A DNA stretch of 64,000 bases from Dyella silvae. Lineage in GTDB: Bacteria > Pseudomonadota > Gammaproteobacteria > Xanthomonadales > Rhodanobacteraceae. The stretch is from contig NZ_JAPJBQ010000002.1 in assembly GCF_026421305.1 (NCBI RefSeq), positions 310,001 to 374,000 on the forward strand. The letters are read 5' to 3'. The notes beneath the pieces are model-generated. The model was not told where the DNA came from. It was given only the letters and a program-made list of their open reading frames with translations, and ran no database searches. A program made the position numbers and the translations under genes. The first letter of the stretch is position 1; the number at the start of each line of letters is the position of its first letter. Positions 46,312-54,894 of the stretch are shown here, one piece after another.

Positions 46312-47277
46312 ATGACCTCTCCGACCGTCCGTCTCATTGCTCCCTCGGGTTACCCGCACGATCCTGATGCGATGACCCGCGGCGTGGCGCGTCTGCGTGC
46401 TGCCGGTTGCGTGGTGGAGGGCACCGAAGTGCTCGATCGCGTCGAGCAGCGCTATGCGGGCAGCGATGCCGACCGCGTTGCCGATCTCAATCGTCTGGCC
46501 ATCCAACCGTCCCTGCCGGATATCGCGCTGGCAGTGCGCGGCGGTTATGGCGCAACACGCCTGCTGGAACACCTTCACTACGGCGCGCTGCGCGAGCGGT
46601 TGAGCGATGCGTCGACCTTGCTGGTCGGTCATAGTGATTTCACCGCCATCCAGATGGCGCTGTACACCAAGAGCGGGCTGACCACCTTCGGTGGCCCCAT
46701 GCTGGGCCCCGACTTTGGTGCGCCGGAGCTCAATGGACTGATGTGGGAGCACTTCTGGTGCGCCGTCAGCCAGGCCGAAGCCACGGCGAGCTGGGCGACG
46801 CCCACCACTGCCGAACTGGAGGTCGAAGGTCCTCTGTGGGGTGGCAATCTTGCCGTGCTGTGCAGCCTGATCGGCACGCCGTACTTCCCCGCCATCGAGG
46901 GCGGCATCCTGTTCGTGGAAGATGTCGGCGAGCCACCGTTCCGCATCGAGCGGCTGCTGTATCAGCTGCATCTGTCAGGTGTGCTGGATCGCCAGCGGGC
47001 TTTGGTGCTCGGGCACTTCACCCATTGCCGCCCGCACAGCTACGACAACGGTTACGACACCGATGCCGCCTTTGATCAGATCAGCCGCGTTGCCCGCGTG
47101 CCGGTGATCCGCGGCCTGCCGTTCGGTCATGAGCCGGACAAGTTCACCTTGCCGTTTGGCGTGCCGGCCCGCCTGCGCGTGGCGGCAGGGCAGGCCAGCC
47201 TGCACTTTGGCGGCCATCCCCACCTCGCCGGGACGGTTTCCCGGCCTGATCCGGGCACGCTGCCCCAAATCCCGTAA
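46312..47277 (+). CDS. ldcA: LD-carboxypeptidase (muramoyltetrapeptide carboxypeptidase, S66)
   Basis: A 321-residue cytoplasmic serine peptidase that trims the terminal D-Ala from the tetrapeptide of recycled murein. The S66 triad is visible: Ser108 (VGHSDFTAI), Glu203 ([16 protein letters not shown]) and His273 ([10 protein letters not shown]). The start at 46312 ([15 protein letters not shown]) is typical. It is inserted between ribBA and ribH, which are usually adjacent. It shares their direction, so it may be transcribed from the riboswitch promoter or have its own. Confidence 0.92.
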   Translation: MTSPTVRLIAPSGYPHDPDAMTRGVARLRAAGCVVEGTEVLDRVEQRYAGSDADRVADLNRLAIQPSLPDIALAVRGGYGATRLLEHLHYGALRERLSDASTLLVGHSDFTAIQMALYTKSGLTTFGGPMLGPDFGAPELNGLMWEHFWCAVSQAEATASWATPTTAELEVEGPLWGGNLAVLCSLIGTPYFPAIEGGILFVEDVGEPPFRIERLLYQLHLSGVLDRQRALVLGHFTHCRPHSYDNGYDTDAAFDQISRVARVPVIRGLPFGHEPDKFTLPFGVPARLRVAAGQASLHFGGHPHLAGTVSRPDPGTLPQIP

Positions 47278-47320
47278 AATAGTCGGCCCCGTAGGGCCAG
47301 AGCCCAGGAAACCCTTATCC

Positions 47321-47782
47321 ATGAAGATCATCGAAGGCGATTTCGCCACGCCCAAAGGCCGTTTTGCCATCGTCGCCGGCCGTTTCAACGGTTTCGTCGT
47401 CGAGCCTCTGGTGGCCGGCGCGCGTGACGTGCTGGTGCGCCATGGCGTGAAGGACGACGAGATCGAGCTGATCCGCGTGCCGGGCGCCTGGGAAATTGCG
47501 CTGGCCGCCCACAAGGTCGCCAACTCCGGCAAGTACGCCGCCGTGATCGCACTGGGCGCGGTGATCCGTGGTTCCACGCCGCACTTCGACTATGTGGCCG
47601 GTGAATGCGCCAAGGGCCTGGCCCAGGCGGCTTATGCTTCTGGCGTGCCGGTGTCCTTCGGCGTGCTGACCACCGACAACATCGAACAGGCCATCGAGCG
47701 TTCGGGCACCAAGGCGGGCAACAAGGGCGCCGATGCCGCGCTGGCCGCGCTCGAGATGGTCAACCTGTACGGAAAGCTGTGA
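47321..47782 (+). CDS. ribH: 6,7-dimethyl-8-ribityllumazine synthase
   Basis: A 153-residue lumazine synthase, the penultimate riboflavin step, joining the RibD-pathway pyrimidine with the RibB product. Motifs [49 protein letters not shown] (catalytic His) and [24 protein letters not shown] are complete. AGGAA lies 11 nt upstream of the ATG. Its stop overlaps the nusB start (TGATG), the conserved ribH-nusB coupling. It probably forms pentamers or icosahedral shells. Confidence 0.97.
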   Translation: MKIIEGDFATPKGRFAIVAGRFNGFVVEPLVAGARDVLVRHGVKDDEIELIRVPGAWEIALAAHKVANSGKYAAVIALGAVIRGSTPHFDYVAGECAKGLAQAAYASGVPVSFGVLTTDNIEQAIERSGTKAGNKGADAALAALEMVNLYGKL

Positions 47783-48228
47783 TGAACCAGCGTCCCGAAG
47801 GCATCGATCTGGCCGCACGCTCGCGTGCCCGCCGCCGTGCGCTGCAGGCGCTGTATGCGTGGCAGATCAGCGGCAGCCACATGAATGCAGTGATCGAGCA
47901 GTTCCGCCACGAGCAGGACATGGAAGTGGCCGACCTCGAATACTTTGAGGATCTGCTGCACGGTGTGGAGCGCCATGTCGAGGTCATCGACGACGCCCTC
48001 AAGCCTTATGTGGACCGTGAAGTGGGGCAGATCGATCCGATCGAGCGCGCGGCGCTGCGTCTGGCGACGTACGAACTGAAGTACCGCCCGGACGTGCCGT
48101 ACCGCGTGATCATCAACGAGGCCATCGAAGTTACGAAGCGCTTCGGTGCCGACCATGGTCACAGCTACGTCAATGGCGTGCTGGACAAGCTGGCCGCCGT
48201 GCTGCGTTCCACTGAGAAGCGCGGCTGA
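47782..48228 (+). CDS. nusB: Transcription antitermination factor NusB
   Basis: A 148-residue all-helical protein that with NusE (S10) binds boxA RNA and supports rRNA antitermination. Blocks are ARRRALQALYAWQISG at the N-terminus, IDPIERAALRLATYEL and RVIINEAIEVTKRFGADHGHSYVNGVLDKLA. The ATG at 47782 overlaps the ribH TGA. Its own stop (TGA) overlaps the next ATG at 48228, continuing the coupled run. Confidence 0.96.
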   Translation: MNQRPEGIDLAARSRARRRALQALYAWQISGSHMNAVIEQFRHEQDMEVADLEYFEDLLHGVERHVEVIDDALKPYVDREVGQIDPIERAALRLATYELKYRPDVPYRVIINEAIEVTKRFGADHGHSYVNGVLDKLAAVLRSTEKRG

Positions 48229-48767
48229 TGGACGGGGCCATGGAGCGGCTGACTCTGGTCCCTGTGCTCGAAACCGAACGTTTGCGCCTGCGCGAGCATC
48301 GCGTTGAAGATCACGCCGAGCGCACCGCGATCTGGTCCGACCCGGAAGTAACCCGTTACATCGGTGGCCGCCCCCAGACCGCGGAAGAGGTGTGGCGCCG
48401 CTTTCTGCAGTACATGGGGCTGTGGACCGTACTCGGCTTCGGCTATTGGGCCGTGGAAGAAAAGGCCACCGGCCGCTACATCGGCGACATCGGTTTCGCC
48501 GACTTCAAGCGAGAGATCGAGCCCTCGCTGATGGGCATGCTGGAGTTCGGCTGGGTGCTGGCGCCGCATGCGCACGGCAAGGGTTATGCGAGCGAAGCCG
48601 TCGCGGCCGCCACGGCCTGGGCGGACAAGCACCTGAGCGCGTTGACGGCGGTGTGCATCATCGACCCGCAGAACCTGCCGTCGATCCGCGTCGCCGAGAA
48701 AGCCGGCTTCAAGCGGTGGCAGGAAACCACCTACCACGGCGGTCCGACGGTCGTATTCCGCCGATAA
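48228..48767 (+). CDS. GNAT acetyltransferase, RimJ/RimL type
   Basis: A 179-residue acetyltransferase of the RimJ/RimL/ribosomal-protein-type GNAT subgroup (Acetyltransf_3). LETERLRLREHRVEDH near the N-terminus, WVLAPHAHGKGYASEAVAAATAWAD as the acetyl-CoA loop, and NLPSIRVAEKAGF are diagnostic. The start at 48228 overlaps the nusB stop, with an in-frame ATG at 48240 as alternative. It is inserted between nusB and thiL, which are normally neighbours. The substrate (protein N-terminus or small amine) is unknown. Confidence 0.87.
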   Translation: MDGAMERLTLVPVLETERLRLREHRVEDHAERTAIWSDPEVTRYIGGRPQTAEEVWRRFLQYMGLWTVLGFGYWAVEEKATGRYIGDIGFADFKREIEPSLMGMLEFGWVLAPHAHGKGYASEAVAAATAWADKHLSALTAVCIIDPQNLPSIRVAEKAGFKRWQETTYHGGPTVVFRR

Positions 48768-48804
48768 TGGCTTTATTGCCTTTCCCGCGTACGAGTCGTT
48801 AGCC

Positions 48805-49782
48805 ATGGAATTCCGACTGATCGACCGCATTCGCGAACGCACCGCGCAGGGCCGCGAGGATGTGAAGCTGGGTATTGGCGATGACGCCGCCCTGGTGGCG
48901 CCGCCGGCGGGGCAGGAGCTCGCCATTGCCATCGACACCATGGTCGAAGGCGTCCACTTTCCGCACGGCACCGCACCCGCCGATATCGGCTGGAAGTCGC
49001 TGGCAGTCAATCTCTCCGACCTCGCCGCCATGGGCGCGAGCCCCGCATGGGCCTTGCTGGCGCTCACGCTGCCTTCACAACCGGCGGAACAAATCCAACA
49101 GTTCATCGATGGCTTTGCCGAAGGCTTCGCGCAGTTGGCGCAGCCGCACCGGCTGGCTTTGATCGGCGGCGACACCACACGCGGTGCGCTGTCGGTCAGT
49201 GTGGCGGTGCACGGTTTTGTGCCGCCGGGCAAGGCGCTCACGCGGGCCGGCGCACGCGCAGGCGACGTGGTGCTGGTCACCGGCACGCTGGGCGACGCCG
49301 CTGGCGGCCTGCAACTGCTGCAGCGTAGCGCGCGCGTGGATGAAGGTGATGGCCGCGCCGCGTACCTGATCGAAAGGCTTCATCGCCCCACACCGCGGCT
49401 GTCCGTTGGACTCGCATTACGTGACCGCGCCACCGCTTGCATCGACGTATCGGATGGTCTGCTCGCCGATCTTGGCCATATCTGCGAGGAAAGCGGGCTG
49501 GGTGCGGAGATCGAAGCGGCTCTGCTACCCTGCTCCTCGATGCTGATGGCCACGTTCGACGATCTGACCGTGCGCGACTTTGCATTGGCGGGTGGCGATG
49601 ACTACGAACTTTGCTTCACCGTGCCCGCCTCGCTGGTAGCTGACGTGCAGACGGATCTCGCGCGCCTGGGCTGCGGCGCCACGCGCATCGGGCGCATGGT
49701 CGATGGCTCTGGCGTACGTGTGCGGGATGAACACGGGCATTGGTTGGAATCCACCCATCGCGGCTGGGATCACTTCGCATGA
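48805..49782 (+). CDS. thiL: Thiamine-monophosphate kinase
   Basis: A 325-residue ATP-dependent kinase making thiamine diphosphate from thiamine monophosphate. The PurM-like fold is seen in EFRLIDRIRE, LGIGDDAALV (metal site), DTMVEGVHF, KSLAVNLSDLAAMGA and the GGDTTRGAL segment. The C-terminal DVSDGLLADLGHI and LAGGDDYELCFTV loops are complete. Its stop overlaps the pgpA start (ATGA). The nusB-thiL-pgpA order is conserved in proteobacteria apart from the inserted GNAT gene. Confidence 0.95.
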   Translation: MEFRLIDRIRERTAQGREDVKLGIGDDAALVAPPAGQELAIAIDTMVEGVHFPHGTAPADIGWKSLAVNLSDLAAMGASPAWALLALTLPSQPAEQIQQFIDGFAEGFAQLAQPHRLALIGGDTTRGALSVSVAVHGFVPPGKALTRAGARAGDVVLVTGTLGDAAGGLQLLQRSARVDEGDGRAAYLIERLHRPTPRLSVGLALRDRATACIDVSDGLLADLGHICEESGLGAEIEAALLPCSSMLMATFDDLTVRDFALAGGDDYELCFTVPASLVADVQTDLARLGCGATRIGRMVDGSGVRVRDEHGHWLESTHRGWDHFA

Positions 49783-50279
49783 GCGACAAGACAACCCTCA
49801 CCCCCGAGCAGCGCAAACAGTTGCTCGCTACGCCGGCGGGATGGCTGGCCTGCGGTTTCGGCTCCGGTCTTGCGCCAGTGGCGCAGGGCACCTTCGGTTC
49901 ACTTGCCGCCATCTTGCCGTGGCTGCTGCTGCGCACGTTGCCGATGCAGCTTTACATGTTCGCCGTGGTGGTGGCGTTCGGTATCGGCGTGTTGGCCTGT
50001 GGTATCGCGGGCCGTGCGGTAGGTGTGGATGATCACCGCAGCATTGTGTGGGATGAGTTTGTTGGCTTGTGGATTGCGCTGATACCGGTCCTGATGGGGC
50101 CTTGGTGGATGGTGGTGCTGGGTTTTGCGTTGTTTCGCCTGTTTGATGTGTGGAAGCCCTGGCCGATCCGCTTGCTGGATCGTCGGTTGAAAGGGGGGAT
50201 GGGCGTGATGGTGGATGATGTGGTGGCGGGGGTGTTTGCTGCCGTTGTGCTTGCGCTGGTGTCGGCGCTATTGCGCTGA
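49779..50279 (+). CDS. pgpA: Phosphatidylglycerophosphatase A
   Basis: A 166-residue inner-membrane phosphatase that converts phosphatidylglycerol phosphate to phosphatidylglycerol. Residues from PAGWLACGFGSGLAPVAQGTFGSLAAI, through HRSIVWDEFVGLWIALIPV (metal-binding Asp/Glu) and LFRLFDVWKPWPIRLLDRR, to MVDDVVAGVFAA are the family signature, with four membrane segments. It overlaps thiL by 4 nt. It supplies the lipid that the MprF-type enzyme encoded at 23.8 kb modifies, though the genes are not linked. Confidence 0.94.
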   Translation: MSDKTTLTPEQRKQLLATPAGWLACGFGSGLAPVAQGTFGSLAAILPWLLLRTLPMQLYMFAVVVAFGIGVLACGIAGRAVGVDDHRSIVWDEFVGLWIALIPVLMGPWWMVVLGFALFRLFDVWKPWPIRLLDRRLKGGMGVMVDDVVAGVFAAVVLALVSALLR

Positions 50280-50315
50280 GCGTTTGCCGATATTGGCCTC
50301 GACGTTTCATCCGCG

Positions 50316-50679
50316 CCGTCATCCCGGCGCAGGCCGGGATCCAGTTTCCGTAGTGGTCGGCTGTCGCCTCGCGCGATCCCGCGATCTGGCCGCCTACGCG
50401 CCGGGCGTTTCGATCGTCTGCCGACGCTCGAGTCACTTTTCTTTTGCTGGCCCAAAAGAAAAGTAACCCAAAGAAAATGGCCTTAAGTGCTGGCAGCATT
50501 GCGCAGGGATAAGCCCGAACGCTCGAGGCGCGTTGTTGCTTGGCAACCTCCGCCGCCACACAGCGGGTACTTCCAAGCGCTTCGCAACGCGCCATCGCGG
50601 AGAGGACTTAAAGCGGAGCGCTGCGCGCTTTTGCTCCCTCTCCCCTCCGGGGAGAGGGCTGGGGTGAGGGGCCAATCTT
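50316..50679. repeat. Composite intergenic repeat, modules B-C-D-A (copy 2)
   Basis: Fills most of the 560-bp gap after pgpA. Family B (50316-50344), module C (50430-50482, one base different from the copy at 38364-38416), module D (50584-50617) and family A (50634-50679), all in the same order and orientation as at 38188-38633. The sequence between C and D is unrelated to that of copy 1. The remaining 160 bp up to 50838 hold nothing I can identify. Confidence 0.82.
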
Positions 50680-50838
50680 GCCGGGTGGCGTCATAAGAGC
50701 CATCGTCAGGCCAGCACAGCATCGCGTCGTAACAACAGCCCTGTTCTAGCCATAAATCCGGCATGGCCAAGCCCATGCCCTGCGATATATTGCCCGGTCA
50801 AGATTTCGTCCGATGCCATCGCATCGGATGCCGCATGG

Positions 50839-52014
50839 ATGCCATTGGGGGCTTGCGTGAACCGATTGCCAGGGTTGGACCTGTTGCGTGCCATCGCCAT
50901 CGTCTGGGTGATGATCTTCCACTCCTTCCTGATCGATGGATGGGGCCATTTCGGGGGTATCGAAAAGCACGGCTGGATGGGTGTGGATCTGTTTTTCGTG
51001 CTCAGCGGGTTCCTGATCGGCTCCCAGGTGCTAAAGCCGTTGGCGGAAGGGAAGGGGCTGTCATTCGCGGATTTCTACCTGCGGCGCGCCTTCCGCATTC
51101 TGCCGGTGTACCTGCTGGTCGTGGCCTCGTACTTCATTTGGCCATCCATCCGCGAAGCGTCGGGCATTCAGCCTTTGTGGCAGTTCCTTACCTTCACCGT
51201 GAATCTGTTTATCGATGTGCAGCACAACCTGGCGTTCTCGCACGTCTGGTCGCTCTGCGTGGAGGAGCACTTCTACCTGCTGTTTCCGCTGATGGCGTGG
51301 TGGCTGGCGCGGCGTCCCTCGTTCGTGAAATTCATGGCGGTGTGCGTGGCCGTGGTGGCATTCGGCATGCTGGTGCGAGGGTTTGTGTGGCTGCATTTCA
51401 TGGCGCCGGCCAAGGGTGTTGACCAAAATTCCTATGGAAAATATTTCCTTGAGGACATTTACTACCCCACATGGTCACGCTTGGATGGCCTGCTGGCAGG
51501 CGTCGTACTGGCGGTGGTTAAAACTTACCGGCCGGTACTGTGGGGGCGCTGGGGGCAGTACGCCAACGTGGTCATGCTGACCGGGTTGGTCGTGGTCGGC
51601 CTGGCGATCCTGGTGTTTCTGGATCGCACGGGTTTCCTGGCCACCCTGTTGGGGTATCCGCTGCTTTCGTTGGGCATGGGGTTGTTGGTGTTTTCCGGCG
51701 CGCAGGCGACGAGTGTGTTGTCGCGAATCAAGGTGCCGGGTGCGGCCTGGCTGGCTGCCGCCTCCTACAGCCTCTATCTGTCACACAAAGCAGTGTTTCA
51801 TCTGGTTGAATCCAGCCAGGGGGCGCGTTTGGATGGCCATGGTGTGCTGACATTCGCGGGATATGCGCTAGCCGTATTGCTGGTGGGCGCGTTGTTGCAT
51901 TACGGCGTGGAGCGCCCGTTTCTGCAGCTGCGCCAGCGTTTTCTGAAACCGGCACGGGTAGCGGCACCCGCCATCGGCGGCATCGCGAGTGACGCCAGCA
52001 CCGAACCCGCCTGA
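50839..52014 (+). CDS. Acyltransferase family 3 membrane protein
   Basis: A 391-residue membrane acyltransferase of the OafA/YrhL type with about ten transmembrane helices. LPGLDLLRAIAIVWVMIFHSFL (conserved R and H), DLFFVLSGFLIGSQVLKPL, YLRRAFRILPVYLL and SHVWSLCVEEHFYLLFPL are diagnostic. The start at 50839 (MPLGACVNRLPG) is plausible, with a GTG at 50857 as alternative. It likely modifies a surface glycan or lipid. It is followed 52 bp later by the gene for a secreted Cys-containing protein. It is related to but not a close copy of the protein encoded at 31041. Confidence 0.87.
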   Translation: MPLGACVNRLPGLDLLRAIAIVWVMIFHSFLIDGWGHFGGIEKHGWMGVDLFFVLSGFLIGSQVLKPLAEGKGLSFADFYLRRAFRILPVYLLVVASYFIWPSIREASGIQPLWQFLTFTVNLFIDVQHNLAFSHVWSLCVEEHFYLLFPLMAWWLARRPSFVKFMAVCVAVVAFGMLVRGFVWLHFMAPAKGVDQNSYGKYFLEDIYYPTWSRLDGLLAGVVLAVVKTYRPVLWGRWGQYANVVMLTGLVVVGLAILVFLDRTGFLATLLGYPLLSLGMGLLVFSGAQATSVLSRIKVPGAAWLAAASYSLYLSHKAVFHLVESSQGARLDGHGVLTFAGYALAVLLVGALLHYGVERPFLQLRQRFLKPARVAAPAIGGIASDASTEPA

Positions 52015-52066
52015 CGCGGATTCAGAAGGGGCGTTTCAAGGGGACAGTACATTCAAGGGGGATGTC

Positions 52067-52642
52067 ATGTGCAAGCTACTGCAGGCGGTATGCCTGATCG
52101 CATTGCTGTTGATCATGCCTTGGTCCGCGTCGTCGGCAGAGGGGGTGCCAGCGGGACCGTGCCGAATGATCGATCCGTCCACGTGCGTCAATGCCAAAGA
52201 CTTCTCGCACGCCTCGGGTTTTTCGGAGGCGCTGGGTCATTTCATCGGCAGCAGCAAGGTGAGCTATTTCCAGTCCGATCGCTCGCTGAGCGGGCAGGCC
52301 ATGTCAGGCCTCGGCGGGGCTGGGGCGGGTGTGGTGACGTTGGCGGACAAGCGGTATCTGTTTTCCGCTTGCCCTTCCCGCGATTGCCGGGGTAGTGCGG
52401 CGGCCATCATCGTCAACGAATACGGGCAGATCGAGGCGCTGGGTTTCTCCAGCTTCCATTGCGATGCCGCGTGCGACGACTATCGGCACCTGGACTTCTA
52501 CGTGCGCAAGAATGGCGACAACGATCCGCTGATCGCTGCGCTGAAGAATTGGGCGACCAGCGATTCGTTACGCAAGACCTTGCCGAGCACCGACGCCGAT
52601 AACGGCATCGATGGGCGCACAAGCATCCACGTATTGCCTTGA
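52067..52642 (+). CDS. Secreted protein with an Ivy-like SACxxxDC motif
   Basis: A 191-residue protein with a signal peptide (MCKLLQAVCLIALLLIMPWSASS, cleaved near 24). The start at 52067 has AAGGGGG upstream. The mature protein carries RYLFSACPSRDCRGSAAAIIV, which resembles the MSACKPHDC loop of Ivy-type lysozyme inhibitors: same S-A-C-x3-D-C spacing, preceded by a Tyr strand. It is followed by a strand and an ALGFSS segment, then HCDAAC adding a second Cys pair. Overall length is somewhat greater than Ivy. I would call it Ivy-like with caution; otherwise it is an unknown periplasmic protein. No operon partner apart from the acyltransferase gene upstream. Confidence 0.55.
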   Translation: MCKLLQAVCLIALLLIMPWSASSAEGVPAGPCRMIDPSTCVNAKDFSHASGFSEALGHFIGSSKVSYFQSDRSLSGQAMSGLGGAGAGVVTLADKRYLFSACPSRDCRGSAAAIIVNEYGQIEALGFSSFHCDAACDDYRHLDFYVRKNGDNDPLIAALKNWATSDSLRKTLPSTDADNGIDGRTSIHVLP

Positions 52643-52711
52643 GCACCACGTGCGTTCTTGACTGAATAGCGCGCCGGATGGCCGGCGCGCGGGCGTTAGC
52701 ACGCAACGATC

Positions 52712-53389
52712 ATGAAAACACTTGGTGCCCGCGCGTGGACATCGATGCTCGTACTCGCTGTGATTACGAGCGCGTTGTTGTTCGTGCCGGCTGGCACGCT
52801 GCGTTACTGGCAAGCGTGGGTGTATCTCGCCGTGTTCGTCGGTTGCTCGGCGCTCACTACCGTGGACCTCATCCGGCGCGATCCGGCCTTGCTCGAGCGG
52901 CGCCTGCGCGGCGGGCCTGCGGCCGAGAAGCGGCCCGCGCAGCGCGTGATCATGGCGTTCATGTCCGTTGGCTTTGCGCTATTGATGCTGGTGCCGGCAC
53001 TGGACCGGCGGTTTGGGTGGTCGGCGGTACCGCCCGTCGCGTCGCTCTTCGGCGATGCGCTAATGGTCCTCGGCTTCGCCGGCATTGCCCGGGTTTACCG
53101 GGAAAATCCTTTCAGTGCGGCCACGGTGGAGCTGGCCCCGGATCAACGGGTGATTTCGACCGGGCCTTATGCCGTGGTCCGTCATCCCATGTATGCCTTC
53201 GCGTTGTTGTACCTGGTGGGCACGCCGCTGGCGCTGGCGTCCTGGTGGGCCTTTATCCCGCTCGCCGCCATGCTGCCGTTTCTGTGGTGGCGTCTGCTGG
53301 ATGAAGAGCGCCTGCTGGAACGCGAGTTGCCCGGTTACCGCGAGTACCGGCAACGGGTTCGTTATCGCCTGTTGCCGTTCGTCTGGTGA
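52712..53389 (+). CDS. Isoprenylcysteine carboxyl methyltransferase-like membrane protein
   Basis: A 225-residue protein with five or six membrane helices and the C-terminal PEMT/ICMT-type signature GPYAVVRHPMYAFALLYLVGTPLAL and DEERLLERELPGYREYRQRVRYRLLPFVW. This signature binds S-adenosylmethionine in methyltransferases of phospholipids and isoprenylcysteine. Bacterial members have mostly unknown acceptors. The start at 52712 (MKTLGARAWTSMLVL) is 69 bp after the secreted protein gene. It is convergent with the small membrane protein gene 6 bp beyond its end. Confidence 0.8.
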   Translation: MKTLGARAWTSMLVLAVITSALLFVPAGTLRYWQAWVYLAVFVGCSALTTVDLIRRDPALLERRLRGGPAAEKRPAQRVIMAFMSVGFALLMLVPALDRRFGWSAVPPVASLFGDALMVLGFAGIARVYRENPFSAATVELAPDQRVISTGPYAVVRHPMYAFALLYLVGTPLALASWWAFIPLAAMLPFLWWRLLDEERLLERELPGYREYRQRVRYRLLPFVW

Positions 53390-53395
53390 AGGGGC

Positions 53396-53641
53396 TCACG
53401 CTGCCAGGCGCAATGCCACGTACGGCATGATGAAGAGCCGCCAGGTCGATATCTTGTACCAGGCCATGCCGGCGTAATGGATGGCGTCGAAGGTTTCCAC
53501 CTTCAGCCCTGGGAACCAGCGATGGTGGATGGCGTACATGCGTTCATGCATGCCCAGAAACAGGAAGAACCACACCGAGACCAGTGCCAGATTGAGGATG
53601 GCACCCCAGCCCAATACCGCGCGCAGCAAGTCAACTGTCAT
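53396..53641 (-). CDS. Small two-helix membrane protein (DUF6868-like)
   Basis: An 81-residue protein, start 53641 (MTVDLLRAVLGWGAILNLALVSVWFFLFL). It has two hydrophobic segments (about 6-30 and 52-78) around a HERMYAIHHRWFPGLKVETFDAIHYAGMAWYKI loop. This pattern matches small proteobacterial membrane proteins of the DUF6868 type; the family name is given from memory and is tentative. Function is unknown. The frame could extend to 53761, but the added part is not hydrophobic or conserved-looking. Confidence 0.65.
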   Translation of the reverse strand: MTVDLLRAVLGWGAILNLALVSVWFFLFLGMHERMYAIHHRWFPGLKVETFDAIHYAGMAWYKISTWRLFIMPYVALRLAA

Positions 53642-53782
53642 GGCTTCGTACTCCCGGTGTGACTTCTGTGTGAGGGCATAACGGAAAGCTACCACTCCAG
53701 AGCCTGATGCGCAGGCGATAGCGATGGACGCGAGCGGCCTGCTCTTGGCATGCTGATCCATCCCCTTATGGAGTGCCCTCCC

Positions 53783-54751
53783 ATGTTGTATCGACGTCTA
53801 GGCAAATCCGGCTTGCAACTGTCGGCACTCTCGTTTGGTGCCTGGGTAACGTTTGGCACGCAGGTGGGGCGGTCGCTGGCGCGCGATCTGCTGGCGATGG
53901 CTCATGACCACGGCATCAATTTCTTCGACAACGCCGAGACCTACAACAACGGCGTTGCCGAAACCCTTATGGGCGATGTGCTTGCCGATCTGCGCTTTCC
54001 GCGCGACAGCTATTGCGTATCGAGCAAGGTGTACTTCGGCGCGGTGAACAATCCGCTGCCGACCCAGCGCGGCCTTTCGCGCAAACACGTGATCGAGGCC
54101 TGCCATCAGGCACTGCAACGCCTGCGGGTGGAGCATCTGGACCTGTACTTCTGCCATCGCCCCGACCCGGACACGCCGATTGCCGAAACCGTGGCGGCGA
54201 TGGATATGTTGGTGCGGCAGGGCAAGGTGCTCTACTGGGGTACCAGCGAGTGGCCGGCCGAGGCGATTATCGAAGCGCATCAGGTGGCGCGCGAGAACCA
54301 TATGACGGCGCCAGTCATGGAGCAGCCGCAGTACAACCTGCTGCATCGCGAGCGCGTAGAACGCGAGTACGCGCCGTTGTACGACAGCTACGGCATGGGC
54401 ACCACCATCTGGTCGCCGCTTGCGTCGGGGTTGCTGAGCGGCAAGTACAACGAGGGCCTGCCTGCCGACGCGCGCCTGAGCCAGCCGGGTTATGAGTGGC
54501 TGCGCGAGGCGATTCTGGAAAACGACCCGGCCCGGCTCGACAAGGTGCGTCGCCTGGTGCCGGTCGCGCAGGAGCTGGGTGTGTCGATGGCGCAGCTGGC
54601 CGTTGCGTGGTGTCTGGTCAATCCGCACGTGTCGACGGTGATGCTGGGCGCGAGCAAGCTGGAGCAGTTGCAGCAGAACCTCGGCGCGCTGGACGTGTTG
54701 CCGCGCCTGACGGGCGATGTGCTGCGGCAGATCGAGCAAGCGGTGGCGTAA
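53783..54751 (+). CDS. Aldo/keto reductase, voltage-gated K+ channel beta-like
   Basis: A 322-residue aldo/keto reductase of the AKR6/YghZ-Kv-beta type. Start 53783 (MLYRRLGKSGLQLSALSFGAWVTFG) with GGAG upstream. Catalytic Asp and Tyr are in FFDNAETYNNGVAE, Lys in VSSKVYFGA and His in YFCHRPDPDTPI. The NADPH-binding C-terminal LGASKLEQLQQN is complete. It reduces aldehydes or ketones with NADPH, and the natural substrate is unknown. It differs in subclass from the aldo/keto reductase at 35093. Confidence 0.9.
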   Translation: MLYRRLGKSGLQLSALSFGAWVTFGTQVGRSLARDLLAMAHDHGINFFDNAETYNNGVAETLMGDVLADLRFPRDSYCVSSKVYFGAVNNPLPTQRGLSRKHVIEACHQALQRLRVEHLDLYFCHRPDPDTPIAETVAAMDMLVRQGKVLYWGTSEWPAEAIIEAHQVARENHMTAPVMEQPQYNLLHRERVEREYAPLYDSYGMGTTIWSPLASGLLSGKYNEGLPADARLSQPGYEWLREAILENDPARLDKVRRLVPVAQELGVSMAQLAVAWCLVNPHVSTVMLGASKLEQLQQNLGALDVLPRLTGDVLRQIEQAVA

Positions 54752-54894
54752 CAACAGCGATGTGATGTGGGATCCGGTGCCAACGAGTCATTGCCCGGGT
54801 CCTGCCAGACTTTGCCCGCGGCATGCCTCGTTACCGTCCCATCCGTTCGCGCGTCGCGGGCATGCTGCGCAGACTCTTCAGGGAAGGTCATCGC

